A DNA stretch of 64,000 bases, taken from the NCBI GenBank assembly GCA_019245415.1, contig JAFARO010000004.1, forward strand, positions 558,001-622,000. The letters run 5' to 3'. Positions 33,120-41,240 of the stretch are shown here, piece by piece. The number at the start of each line of letters is the position of its first letter. Within the stretch, counting starts at the first letter, position 1. The notes under the pieces were generated by a model. It was not told the DNA's origin. It did no database searches and saw only the letters and a list, made by a program, of their open reading frames with translations. The stretch is from Alphaproteobacteria bacterium. GTDB taxonomy: Bacteria > Pseudomonadota > Alphaproteobacteria > Micropepsales > Micropepsaceae. A program made the translations under genes and the position numbers.

Positions 33120-34010
33120 TCAATACCCGCCGTCCTCGCCGACGCCGCCATTGAGGGCGCCGTTGTCGATGTCGAGCTCGCGCGAGGCTTCGCCGCCGGC
33201 GCAGATCCGCGCGCGGTAGGAGAAGAACATGTCGCCGGTGCCGAATTTGCGCAGGTTCGTGCGTTCGGTGCAGTCGGGCACCGAAAGCGCCGGCACGCAT
33301 TTCAGCATGCCGTCCTTGAAATGGCGCACCGCCTCGTGCTCGCCGCAGCGCAGGATGATGCCCCTTGTGAAGATGCCGGCCATGCCCTGGTCGGACTGCA
33401 CCACGTCGCCGATGACCACCTTGAGACGGCTGCCCTCGATGCAGCGCGCGACCTCGCCCTCGTACGAGGTGTCGATCCAGGTCTCGGCCGTCATGTGCGA
33501 GGCCGGGAATTCGCGGCCGTCGCCCGCCACGCAGACGGCGTGGATCGCCTTCACCACGGTGGCGTCCTGCATCTCGCAATGGCCGGACGCCGTGGCGCTC
33601 GCGGCCGCGCCGCTCTCGTTCTTGACGTTGACGTATTCATAGCTGCCGCCGCCATAGATCACGACCTGCGCGCCAGCGCTGGCGTTGGCGGCGGCTAGAG
33701 CCTGCGCGAACGCGGCCGCCTCGACATTGATCTTGTTGATGACGACGACCTTGTTGATGTTGACGTTCTTGTTGATGTTCACCGGCTTGAAGATGTTGAT
33801 GTTCTTGTTGATGACGATGGTCGAGCCGCCGCCCCCGCCATGGCAGCCGCCGCCGCCTGCGCTGCCGAAATTGCCAGGCGCGCCCGCGCCGATGCTCGGC
33901 ACGCTGACGCTCGGCACCATGCCGGTGTAGAACGCGCCGGCGCTGGCGGGCGAGGCCGCGAGCATCGCGGCGGCGGCGAGGGCCGGGAGTTTGAACGAGA
34001 TCGGCTGCAT
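33120..34010 (-). CDS. Exported protein with Ile/Asn/Lys repeat
   Basis: The 296-residue precursor has a signal peptide (MQPISFKLPALAAAAMLAAS). A Gly-rich segment is followed by a low-complexity run of INKN/VNIN units (about residues 66-95). A cysteine-containing C-terminal domain has HAVCVAGDGREFPASHMTAE, then RCGEHEAVRHFKDGM. The C-terminal domain is well ordered in composition and probably disulfide-bonded. The family is found in Caulobacter-like bacteria as far as I recall, with no known function. The start at 34010 is set by the signal peptide. It is divergent from the rhomboid gene. Confidence 0.78.
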   Translation of the reverse strand: MQPISFKLPALAAAAMLAASPASAGAFYTGMVPSVSVPSIGAGAPGNFGSAGGGGCHGGGGGSTIVINKNINIFKPVNINKNVNINKVVVINKINVEAAAFAQALAAANASAGAQVVIYGGGSYEYVNVKNESGAAASATASGHCEMQDATVVKAIHAVCVAGDGREFPASHMTAETWIDTSYEGEVARCIEGSRLKVVIGDVVQSDQGMAGIFTRGIILRCGEHEAVRHFKDGMLKCVPALSVPDCTERTNLRKFGTGDMFFSYRARICAGGEASRELDIDNGALNGGVGEDGGY

Positions 34011-34187
34011 GGCGTGCTCCTTGACAGGGGCCGCAGTCGCGCCTCGCCCAGAACAGGATGGGACCCGCGCGCATTGCGGCCGCACGGCCCGGGTTTCACG
34101 TTCCATGCCATCGCGGACGGTGAAATCGCGCCGCGCGCTGCCCCGCAATGGCACAAGCGCGTTTCATCCGTTAAAGCTACGCTCACC

Positions 34188-34901
34188 ATGATCCCGATCT
34201 CGGACGACAACCCCGTTGAGCACACGCCCTTCATGACGCTGGCGATCATCTTCGCCTGCGTCGCGGTGTTCGTCTGGGAGCTGTCGCTGGGCAGCCGCGG
34301 CATGGAGGGGGCGCAGTTCGTCTACGGCTTCGTGCCGGCGGCCTATTTCGGCTACGTCAATCCGCCCTCGGAGCTGATCGGCCTACCCGCCGTCGCCACC
34401 ATCTTCACCTCGATGTTCCTGCATGGCGGCTTCCTGCACATCGCCGGCAACATGCTCTATCTCTGGATCTTCGGGAACAACATCGAAGAGGCGATGGGGC
34501 ATGTGAAGTTCACGTTGTTCTATCTGGCGAGCGGCGTCTGCGCGGCGTTGACCATGGGGCTCATCGACACCCAGACCGCGATCCCGATGGTCGGCGCCTC
34601 GGGCGCGATCTCGGGCGTCCTCGGCGCCTATATGCTGCTCTATCCGCGCGCGCGGGTGCATGTGATCATTCCGCTGGGCATCATCTTCTATCCGCTCTGG
34701 GTGCGCGCGGTGTGGGTGGTGGGCGTGTGGTTCCTGATGCAGCTCGCGGCCGCGCTCTACACCGATCCGGGACAGCCCGGCACCGCCTTCTGGGCCCATG
34801 TCGGCGGCTTCGCGGCGGGCCTGCTGATGACGCCGATGCTGAAGAAATCCGACGTGCGCTACTTCGGGCCGTATTTCCGCGCGCGCAGGCCGTGGGGGTG
34901 A
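34188..34901 (+). CDS. Rhomboid-family intramembrane serine protease
   Basis: The 237-residue membrane protein has the catalytic Ser in GASGAISG (Ser138) and the partner His in AHVGGFAAG (His204). HGGFLHIAGNMLYLWIFG provides the conserved His/Asn of the oxyanion site. About six spans are present. It should cut substrate proteins within the membrane. The start ATG at 34188 is preceded by a weak RBS. No substrate is suggested by its neighbours. Confidence 0.9.
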   Translation: MIPISDDNPVEHTPFMTLAIIFACVAVFVWELSLGSRGMEGAQFVYGFVPAAYFGYVNPPSELIGLPAVATIFTSMFLHGGFLHIAGNMLYLWIFGNNIEEAMGHVKFTLFYLASGVCAALTMGLIDTQTAIPMVGASGAISGVLGAYMLLYPRARVHVIIPLGIIFYPLWVRAVWVVGVWFLMQLAAALYTDPGQPGTAFWAHVGGFAAGLLMTPMLKKSDVRYFGPYFRARRPWG

Positions 34902-34910
34902 AGGCGGAAA

Positions 34911-35004
34911 CCAGAAGTCGGAAATCGGAAGTCGGAAAGTGTACCGCGCGCAACATCTGCCCATTTTATTCTGATTTCCGGCTTCTGACTTCCGACTTCC
35001 GACA
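34911..35004. repeat. Iterated-heptamer inverted repeat
   Basis: The left arm holds three tandem units of the type GGAAGTC (34918-34938) and the right arm three of the type GACTTCC, in inverted orientation (34986-35001). Both ends carry AGTGT/ACACT. The centre is AT-richer. The build is similar to the octamer element at 161-225 but with another unit sequence. Confidence 0.8.
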
Positions 35005-35101
35005 CTGGCATGGCTTTCGCTGAATGACCTGCCCAGGGACCGGGCGGCGTTCCGAACTGGATCAGCCGCCCGTCCCTAGAGGGTATCCGGGGCGGTCGCC
35101 G

Positions 35102-35788
35102 ATGAAGCACAAGAACTCCCATCTCTTGGTCGGCTATTGGAGCCGCTTGCGCAACGGCCGCGCCGTCCCCGACCAAACCGACATCGATCCGCGCGCGATC
35201 AAGCGCATGCTCTCGCATGTCTTCATTCTCGATGCCGCCAGTCCGGCCCGGCCGATCTTCCGCCTCGCCGGCACCGGGTTGTGCGAACGTTACGGGCTGG
35301 AGCTCAAAGGCTCCGGCTTCCTCGCCAATTGGGAAGGCCAGTCGGCCGCGGCGCTGGCCGCGCTTCTCGCGCAGGCGCTGAAACAGAGCCAGCCGGTCTG
35401 CATCTCGTCGATCGGCGCCACCGGCGAGTGCGGCATGGTCGAGCTCGAGACGATCCTTCTGCCGATCACCTTCCATGGCGACAGCGCAGCGCGGTTCATC
35501 GGCCTGACCCAGGTCCTCAGCGATCCCGCGCTGCTCGCCGGACGCCCCATCGCCTTCCAGCGCCTGGTCGGTTCGCAGTTCGTCCGCGAGGACGAGCCGC
35601 TCGCGCCGCCGATGCCGCCGCCGACGCCGGCGGTGCAGATCCAGCGCAACCACCGCCTGGCGCATGCGCCGCATCTGCGGCTCGTCGTTTCGCAACAGCG
35701 CCCCGCGCCTGTGAACATCGATTCCAACGAGACCCTGCGCCGCATGGCCCAACTGCTCGGCGGCCGCGACTCGCCGCCGGGCGCGTAA
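35102..35788 (+). CDS. PAS_5-type PAS domain protein
   Basis: The 228-residue protein starts MKHKNSHLLVGYWSRLRNGR and contains a single PAS-like domain of the alphaproteobacterial PAS_5 (DUF1388) kind: DIDPRAIKRMLSHVFILDA, then FRLAGTGLCERYGLELKG and an ILLPITFHGDSAARFIGLTQ strand. Related proteins include MopJ, which links redox or nutrient state to cell-cycle progression in Caulobacter. No output domain is visible. The start at 35102 was chosen because the region upstream belongs to the iterated-heptamer repeat. Confidence 0.78.
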   Translation: MKHKNSHLLVGYWSRLRNGRAVPDQTDIDPRAIKRMLSHVFILDAASPARPIFRLAGTGLCERYGLELKGSGFLANWEGQSAAALAALLAQALKQSQPVCISSIGATGECGMVELETILLPITFHGDSAARFIGLTQVLSDPALLAGRPIAFQRLVGSQFVREDEPLAPPMPPPTPAVQIQRNHRLAHAPHLRLVVSQQRPAPVNIDSNETLRRMAQLLGGRDSPPGA

Positions 35789-35833
35789 GAGGATTTCAGC
35801 GGAAGAATTGCGAGACGGCCCTATTGCGGGACC

Positions 35834-36193
35834 CTATTGGGGGACGGAGCTTTCCGGAGTCGGCTGCTTGTCCTGACCGGAATTGTCGCGGTCGATCGGA
35901 TTCTCAAGCGGCTGATCGTGGATGATCGTCTGGTTCAGGCGCTGCTCGTCCTGTTTGCGCTGCAGATAGGGGATTTCGTATTTCTCGACCTTGGCACGGA
36001 AGGCCTCGAACGACTTCTCGTCCGCGGGCAGGCGCTTGTCGCATCGGTCGGGGGGAAGCTTGGCCTGCTCCTGGCACCACAGATCGAAATTCATGGTCTT
36101 GACGTCATAGCGCTCAGGCGGCGCCGCGGCGGGAAGAACCGCGAGCACGGCAAGGCCGGCGAGCGCGACGGCGGCGGTTCTCATCCCCTGCAT
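35834..36193 (-). CDS. Small exported hypothetical protein
   Basis: The 119-residue precursor starts MQGMRTAAVALAGLAVLAVLP, a signal peptide with a cleavage site near AAAPPERY. The mature part (MNFDLWCQEQAKLPPDRCDKR) has two cysteines and a helix (FEAFRAKVEKYEIPYLQRKQ); the tail is Pro/Ser/Asp-rich. I do not recognise the family. It is convergent with the PAS_5 gene by 45 bp and follows the GMC oxidoreductase on the same strand. Confidence 0.7.
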   Translation of the reverse strand: MQGMRTAAVALAGLAVLAVLPAAAPPERYDVKTMNFDLWCQEQAKLPPDRCDKRLPADEKSFEAFRAKVEKYEIPYLQRKQDEQRLNQTIIHDQPLENPIDRDNSGQDKQPTPESSVPQ

Positions 36194-36259
36194 CCAAGCA
36201 CCATACGCTTGGGAACGCGGCTTTGAAAGCGAAGCTCCCGTGAATTTACGGTTACCGGC

Positions 36260-37909
36260 CTATTCCGCGGCGGCGCGGACCTCGTCCTCGGCCACGCGCG
36301 CATGGTCCGGCGCGGCCGCGGGCTTGCCCAGGATCATGTCGGACGCCTTCTCGGCGATCATGATGGTGGGCGCGTTGGTGTTGCCCGAGACCAGGCTCGG
36401 CATCACCGAGGCGTCGACCACGCGCAGCCCCTCGACGCCGCGCACCCGCAACGCGGGATCGACGACGCTGGCTCCATCGCTTCCCATGCGCGCGCTGCCG
36501 ACCGGGTGATAGATGGTCTCGGCCGTCTTGCGCACGAAGGCGTCGATCTGCTCGTCCCGGGTGACATGGGCGCCTGGCATCATCTCGGGCCCGCGATAGG
36601 GATCGAAGGCCGATTGCGCGAATACCTCGCGCGCCAGCTTGACGCCTTCGCGCAGCGCGCGGCGGTCTTCTTCTGCCTCGAGATAGTTGGGCTGGATGAT
36701 CGGCGCCGCCAGCGGGTCAGCCGATTTGAGTGCGATATATCCCCGGCTTTGGGGACGAAGCTGGCAGACATGCGCCATGAAGCCGTGCCGGTCGGCCTTG
36801 ACGCGGGTGTGGTCGTACATCAAGGCGGCGATGAAATGGTATTGCAGGTCGGGCGTCTCCAAGTCGGGCCGGCTCTTGAGGAACGCGCCGGCTTCCAGGC
36901 CCTGTCCGGTCGCCAGACCCGTGCCGAACAGCATGTATTGCAGCCCCGTCTTCAGCGCCCGGAGCGGGTTGCTCTGGCTGTAGAGCGTGATCGGCTGGGT
37001 GCATTCGTACTGGACGCTGCAGTCGAGATGGTCCTGCAGGTTCTGGCCCACCGCCGCGATGTCGGCGACGACGTCGATGCCGAAGCGGCGCAGCATCTGC
37101 GGATCGCCGATGCCGGAGAGCTGCAGCAGCTGCGGCGTGTTGACCGCGCCGCCGCAGAGGATGACTTCGCGCGCGGCAGTGAGCTTCTGCGCGCGCTTGT
37201 CCTTGATCACTTCGATGCCGGTCGCGCGTCTGCCCTCGAACAGCACGCGCGCCGCATGCGCGTGGGAGAGGATGGTGAGGTTCTTGCGCCTCAGGACGGG
37301 ATGCAGATAGGCGCGCGCCGCGCTCCAGCGCTTGCCGTCCTTGATGGTCAGCTGGTAGGGCCCGAAGCCCTCTTGCTGGAAGCCGTTGAAGTCCGCGGTC
37401 TGCTTGTGGCCGGCGTCGAGGCCCGAGCGCACGAAGGTGCGGAACAGCGGATTGGCGGAGCGCCCGTTCGACACCGCCAGCGGACCGCCGCCGCCGTGGA
37501 AGGCATCGGCGCCGTTCTCGTTGCCCTCGGCGCGCTTGAAATAGGGCAGCACCTCGGCGAACGACCAGCCCTCGCAGCCCATCTGCCGCCAGCCGTCATA
37601 GTCGCGGGCGTGACCGCGGATATAGATCATGCCGTTGATCGAGGACGAGCCGCCCCAGCCGCGGCCGCGCGGCCAATAGAGCCTGCGTCCGTTGAGGTGC
37701 TGCTGGCCCTCGGTCTCGTAGTACCAATTGTAGGGATTGGGCTTGCCGATCAGCGCAGGGATGCCCGCGGGCATGTGGATCATCGCCGATTTGTCGCGGC
37801 CGCCGGCTTCGATCAGAAGCACTTCGATGTGCGGATCGGCGCTGAGGCGGTTGGCCAGGACGCAGCCCGCGCTTCCGGCCCCGACGACGATGTAGTCATA
37901 GGCCTTCAT
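36260..37909 (-). CDS. GMC-family FAD oxidoreductase, choline/alcohol dehydrogenase type
   Basis: The 549-residue flavoprotein has the FAD site YIVVGAGSAGCVLANRLS at its N-terminus, the GMC signature RGWGGSSSINGMIYIRGH (about 83-100) and the second signature with ILCGGAVNTPQLLQLSGIG. The C-terminal catalytic His lies in the AETIYHPVGSARMG stretch. It probably oxidises an alcohol, such as choline or a polyethylene-glycol-like compound. The BetA subgroup is likely, but no betaine genes are close. Length is normal for BetA. Confidence 0.9.
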   Translation of the reverse strand: MKAYDYIVVGAGSAGCVLANRLSADPHIEVLLIEAGGRDKSAMIHMPAGIPALIGKPNPYNWYYETEGQQHLNGRRLYWPRGRGWGGSSSINGMIYIRGHARDYDGWRQMGCEGWSFAEVLPYFKRAEGNENGADAFHGGGGPLAVSNGRSANPLFRTFVRSGLDAGHKQTADFNGFQQEGFGPYQLTIKDGKRWSAARAYLHPVLRRKNLTILSHAHAARVLFEGRRATGIEVIKDKRAQKLTAAREVILCGGAVNTPQLLQLSGIGDPQMLRRFGIDVVADIAAVGQNLQDHLDCSVQYECTQPITLYSQSNPLRALKTGLQYMLFGTGLATGQGLEAGAFLKSRPDLETPDLQYHFIAALMYDHTRVKADRHGFMAHVCQLRPQSRGYIALKSADPLAAPIIQPNYLEAEEDRRALREGVKLAREVFAQSAFDPYRGPEMMPGAHVTRDEQIDAFVRKTAETIYHPVGSARMGSDGASVVDPALRVRGVEGLRVVDASVMPSLVSGNTNAPTIMIAEKASDMILGKPAAAPDHARVAEDEVRAAAE

Positions 37910-37919
37910 CGGGGGGCTT

Positions 37920-38522
37920 TCATGGATTGATCGCCGGCTTGTCGCTGTTGTCGGACGGCGCCGGTGTGGGTGCCGGCGCGGGCGCGGGCTTGGCCTCGTC
38001 TTCGAGCTTCTTGATCGCGACCTCGGCCGCGCCGTGGCATCGCTTTGCGGCGCCGCGCATCGCCGGCACGGTGTTGTTCATCAGCCAGCAATCGAACTGC
38101 ACCTGGGCGCGCGCGGCATCGGCCGGGAAGGCCTCCTTGCCGCGCTCCAGCGCGCGGATCAACCTGTCGCGCATCTTGTGGGTCTCGATGTCGACGCCGG
38201 ATTCCGGCTCCACCAGCGTGCCGCGCGCCGCGATCAGCGCTTTCTCGGCATAGGAATTGGCGAGCGCGCCGATGTTGCTGTCCATCCGCGTCAGCTCGAT
38301 CGAGGCGTTGCCGTCGAACGCGACGCCGGCGGCGGCGCCCACCGAACCGAAGGAATGCGCGACGCGGGAATAGTCCTTGAACAGCTCCTTGTTGAAGGCC
38401 GAGCCCAGCGGCTTGGTCTCCCGCAGGTCGTCCAGCGCGGTGTTGTTGACGCAGCCCAGGAGCACGGCCGCGGCAAAGGGCAAAATCGCGAGCCCGAGGG
38501 GACGCAAACGCAATTCCATCAT
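37920..38522 (-). CDS. Lipoprotein of unknown function
   Basis: The 200-residue precursor has a lipoprotein signal ending AAVLLGC (lipobox Cys about residue 24). The mature protein is mostly helical, with KDYSRVAHSFGSVGAAAGVAF and two later Cys residues, and it has a Pro/Ala-rich tail ([12 protein letters not shown]). Similar lipoproteins stand beside OmpA-family genes in Alphaproteobacteria; none is next to it here. Two ATGs overlap at the start (38522 and 38519). A perfect CtrA site lies 50 bp upstream, shared with the divergent PilZ gene. Confidence 0.75.
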   Translation of the reverse strand: MMELRLRPLGLAILPFAAAVLLGCVNNTALDDLRETKPLGSAFNKELFKDYSRVAHSFGSVGAAAGVAFDGNASIELTRMDSNIGALANSYAEKALIAARGTLVEPESGVDIETHKMRDRLIRALERGKEAFPADAARAQVQFDCWLMNNTVPAMRGAAKRCHGAAEVAIKKLEDEAKPAPAPAPTPAPSDNSDKPAINP

Positions 38523-38571
38523 GTGGTTCTCCGACCCAGCGCTCCTGCTATAGCCCGCGGCGCGGCGAAGG

Positions 38572-38595
38572 TTAAGTGCGGCTTAAGAGCGTTAA
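38572..38595 (+). promoter_or_regulatory. CtrA-type site between lipoprotein and PilZ genes
   Basis: TTAAGTGCGGCTTAA (38572-38586) is a perfect TTAA-N7-TTAA match, and a third TTAA follows at 38592. It is 50 bp from the lipoprotein start and 115 bp from the PilZ start. Binding is inferred. Confidence 0.7.
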
Positions 38596-38701
38596 ACATC
38601 GGGGGCGAAAAATGCCCGGCGGTAACCCTCTGTTGACCCTCACGGGGCCAGACTGCGCACAAGGCCGTCCTTTTGTTGAGCGGCCCGCTCAGCGGCGTGC
38701 C

Positions 38702-39325
38702 ATGAAGGATATTGAGTCCGTGATTGCCAAGGCCAAGGCGGAGCGCCGCCGCTTCCGGCGCGTGCGCGTGGATTTGAAGGGCCGGCTGTTCGTGCCCGCG
38801 GATTCGCGCGAATGCCACTGCAAGGTGATCGATCTCTCTCCCGGCGGCGCCTCGCTGGAATGCGAGCTGGCGCTCGAGCAGGGCACGCCCATCGTGCTCT
38901 ATGTCGACGGCTTCGGCCGCCTCGAAGGAAACGTCGTGCGCAACGCCGCGGGCGATTTCGGCGTGCGCTTCAGTTGCACGCCGGCCAAGCGCGAACGCAT
39001 CGCCGAGCAGCTCACCTTGTTCATGAACCGCGCGCTGGTCGACGCCAGCGAATTGCGCCGCCACGACCGCACGCCGACCAAGGGCATCGCCCGCTTCACC
39101 CGCGCCGACGGCCAGTTCGTCGCCTGCGAAGTGCTCGATCTTTCGGTCAGCGGCGTCTCGCTCAAGACCGACGTGCGCCCGCCGCTCGGCGAGTTCGTGC
39201 TCATCGGCCAGATGGCCGGCCGCGTCGCGCGCCATCACGACCAGGGCATCGGCATCGAATTCGTCGGCGGCACGCCGGTGAGCGCCGACCGCCTGCAACC
39301 GGCCCGCACCGCGCTCGCGCGGTAG
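38702..39325 (+). CDS. Double PilZ-domain protein
   Basis: The 207-residue protein has two PilZ-like units. The first has RRRFRRVRVDLKG (about 15-27) and DLSPGGASL (44-52), which supply the RxxxR and D/NxSxxG motifs for cyclic-di-GMP. The second has RRHDRTPTKGIARF and DLSVSGVSL. It is therefore a likely c-di-GMP receptor in the cytoplasm, perhaps working on motility or the cell surface. The start at 38702 comes before the first basic motif. A perfect CtrA site in its upstream region fits cell-cycle control. Confidence 0.9.
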   Translation: MKDIESVIAKAKAERRRFRRVRVDLKGRLFVPADSRECHCKVIDLSPGGASLECELALEQGTPIVLYVDGFGRLEGNVVRNAAGDFGVRFSCTPAKRERIAEQLTLFMNRALVDASELRRHDRTPTKGIARFTRADGQFVACEVLDLSVSGVSLKTDVRPPLGEFVLIGQMAGRVARHHDQGIGIEFVGGTPVSADRLQPARTALAR

Positions 39326-39351
39326 GGACTCTTCGATTGCAGCCCAGCCTT

Positions 39352-39375
39352 ATTCGGACTATATTAGGTCCGAAT
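39352..39375 (+). promoter_or_regulatory. Inverted repeat, putative antitoxin operator
   Basis: ATTCGGAC (39352-39359) and GTCCGAAT (39368-39375) are perfect inverted arms around TATATTAG, which could include a -10 element. The antitoxin ATG is 10 bases downstream, so autoregulation is likely. Confidence 0.65.
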
Positions 39376-39385
39376 TGAGGTATTC

Positions 39386-39661
39386 ATGAAACTTGCCGGC
39401 CAGATTAAGTCCGTCAGTACGTTCAAGGCCAATGCCGCCGAAATGATCGACGACATCACCGAGACCGGCAATCCGGTCATCCTCACCGTCAACGGCGAGG
39501 CCAAGGTGATTGTCGAGGACGTTCGTAGCTATGAAAAAACCCAGGAGACGCTGGCATTCCTACGTATGCTGGCTATGTCCGAGGAGGATGTGAGACAGGG
39601 CAGAGTCCGTTCGGTCAAGGAGGCATTCGATCGGGTTCGCCAGCGTATCAAGGCGAAATAA
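39386..39661 (+). CDS. Phd/YefM-type antitoxin
   Basis: The 91-residue protein reads MKLAGQIKSVSTFKANAAEM, then DDITETGNPVILTVNGEAKVIV and a C-terminal helical tail (TLAFLRMLAMSEEDVRQGRV). This is the Phd/YefM fold. It should bind and silence the ParE/RelE-type toxin encoded 16 bp downstream and bind the perfect inverted repeat just before its own start. The module has lower G+C than its neighbours, which hints at mobility. Confidence 0.9.
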   Translation: MKLAGQIKSVSTFKANAAEMIDDITETGNPVILTVNGEAKVIVEDVRSYEKTQETLAFLRMLAMSEEDVRQGRVRSVKEAFDRVRQRIKAK

Positions 39662-39677
39662 CCCAGAGGCGCGCCAG

Positions 39678-40007
39678 ATGCCGAAACAGCGCACGGTCTT
39701 CATTTCCGAAAGCGCTGCACGTGATATCGAGCAAATCGGACTTTACATCGCGGAACACGGAGATGCCGCCACAGCATTGCGGATCATCGAGGCGCTTGAG
39801 AAACGTTGCAACAGCCTCGATCAGCTGGCTGAGCGGGGAAACAGGCCCAAGGAACTGATCGCGGTCGGCATCACGAAATACCGCGAACTTCACTATAAGT
39901 CGTATCGTATTGTCTATGACGTCGCCGGTTTGCGGGTGACCGTGCACGCTATTCTCGACGGCAGACGCGACATGAACACGCTTCTTCGCCAGAGGCTGCC
40001 CCGCTAA
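39678..40007 (+). CDS. ParE/RelE-family toxin
   Basis: The 109-residue protein has the ParE/RelE fold signature: VFISESAARDIEQIGLYIAEH, then NSLDQLAERGNRPKEL and YRELHYKSYRIVYDVAGLRVTVHAILDGRRD near the end. ParE members poison DNA gyrase, and RelE members cleave mRNA at the ribosome. The RIVYDV and HAILDGRRD motifs are closer to ParE. It follows the Phd-type antitoxin by 16 bp. Its end overlaps the end of the convergent MmcQ-like gene by 4 bp. Confidence 0.9.
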   Translation: MPKQRTVFISESAARDIEQIGLYIAEHGDAATALRIIEALEKRCNSLDQLAERGNRPKELIAVGITKYRELHYKSYRIVYDVAGLRVTVHAILDGRRDMNTLLRQRLPR

Positions 40008-40363
40008 TCCTCCAACCCCAGCGCCACGCGCGTCTTCTTCGGCAGGCCGGCGGCGACGATGGCGTGGGCGCGGGCGAGGTAGGCCTTGAGCGCCTTTGCC
40101 GGCAGCGCGTCGAGCTTGGTCAGCTGCACCCATTGCGCCCGCGCGAGATAGGGCGCCGGGACGATGTGCGCCATCTCGGTCAGGATCGCGAAGCTGTCGG
40201 GCGCCGTCTTGAACGACAGCGATTGCGGCCGCGCGTCCTTCGGTCCCATCGCCGCGAACATCTTGCCGCCGACCTTGAAGACGCGGTCCGCGCCCCACTG
40301 GATCGACAAGGTGGCGCCGGGCAGGGTGAGGCAGAATTTCTCGATCGCGTCGGTGCGCATCAC
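40004..40363 (-). CDS. MmcQ/YjbR family protein
   Basis: The 119-residue protein shows the YjbR pattern: FCLTLPGATLSIQWGADRVFKVGGKMFA, then SFKTAPDSFAILTEMAHIVPAPYLARAQWVQL and a final helix with KALKAYLARAHAIV. The family has a DNA-binding-like double-wing fold with no firm function. The start codon overlaps the stop of the upstream DUF1232 gene by 4 bp, indicating coupled translation. Confidence 0.88.
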   Translation of the reverse strand: MMRTDAIEKFCLTLPGATLSIQWGADRVFKVGGKMFAAMGPKDARPQSLSFKTAPDSFAILTEMAHIVPAPYLARAQWVQLTKLDALPAKALKAYLARAHAIVAAGLPKKTRVALGLED

Positions 40364-40731
40364 GCGGCCAGCGGCGGCAGGCCGAGCGCTTCGCGCGCCT
40401 TCGCCGAATGTCCCGGCTTGATGTGGCGTGCGACCAATCCGAGCGCCAGCGCCAGCACCGCGGCGTCGTCGGTGAAGCCCAGGCCCGCGATGAAATCGGG
40501 GATGACATCGAACGGCAGCACGAAATAGGCCAGCGCCGCGAACAGCACGCCCTTGACCCGCGACGGCGTGGCGGGATCGGCGGCGCAGAAATAGGCCGCG
40601 GCCGCATCCTCGGCGAAGGGAATGCGTCCGGCGACGCGCAGCAGTTTCTTCCAGAATCCCTCCTCGACGATGCGCGCATTTTGCGCGATGGTCGCGGGCA
40701 GCTGGACGGCGCCGGGATCGGGCAGGCTCAT
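40360..40731 (-). CDS. DUF1232 (YkvA-like) membrane protein
   Basis: The 123-residue protein contains the YkvA motif: PFAEDAAAAYFCAADPATPSRVKG, then LFAALAYFVLPFDVIPDFIAGLGFTDDAAVL. The P-D-x-IPDF pattern is diagnostic. It has two short hydrophobic segments and is probably membrane-associated. The start at 40731 was chosen because the longer frame upstream overlaps the divergent thioesterase gene. It is coupled to the MmcQ-like gene downstream. Confidence 0.85.
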   Translation of the reverse strand: MSLPDPGAVQLPATIAQNARIVEEGFWKKLLRVAGRIPFAEDAAAAYFCAADPATPSRVKGVLFAALAYFVLPFDVIPDFIAGLGFTDDAAVLALALGLVARHIKPGHSAKAREALGLPPLAA

Positions 40732-40771
40732 CGCGCGATTATCGGTCAGCCGCCGCGCCAGGGGAAGCCCG

Positions 40772-41170
40772 ATGGACATGGCCGACGAACTCAACCGCAT
40801 GCCGCAGCCGCTGGCCAAGCTCATCGGCGTCGAGATCGTGGAGGCGACGAAGGCGCGGGTCGTCGGCCGCCTGCTGGTCAAGCCCGAGATCTGCACGACG
40901 TTCGACACCCTGCACGGCGGCGCGATCATGGCCTTCGCCGACACCTTGGGCGCGACCGGCGCCTTCCTCAACCTTCCGGCGGGCGCGGGCACCACGACGA
41001 TGGAGAGCAAGACCAACTTCATCTCGCCCGCCAAGGCCGGAACCGTGGTGACGGCGGAGGCGCTGCCCATTCATATCGGCAAGAGCACCTCGATCTGGCA
41101 AACCCGCATCCTGGGCGAGGACGGCAAGCTCGTCGCCGTCGTGACCCAGACGCAGATGGTGCTTACCTAG
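40772..41170 (+). CDS. PaaI-like acyl-CoA thioesterase
   Basis: The 132-residue hot-dog protein has VEIVEATKARVVGRLLVKPEICTT and then LHGGAIMAFADTLGATGAF, where the HGG and the Asp (about residue 56) are the active-site elements of the 4HBT/PaaI family. It should hydrolyse an aryl- or acyl-CoA thioester. The ATG at 40772 (MDMADEL) is followed by a second ATG three codons on. An SDR gene follows 70 bp downstream in the same direction, so they may share a transcript. Confidence 0.88.
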   Translation: MDMADELNRMPQPLAKLIGVEIVEATKARVVGRLLVKPEICTTFDTLHGGAIMAFADTLGATGAFLNLPAGAGTTTMESKTNFISPAKAGTVVTAEALPIHIGKSTSIWQTRILGEDGKLVAVVTQTQMVLT

Positions 41171-41240
41171 GGGCACGCTTGGCGCGGCGCCGGGCGGCGG
41201 TCTAAGAGTGCGCCCAGCGACATCAGAAAGGGACTTTGCC

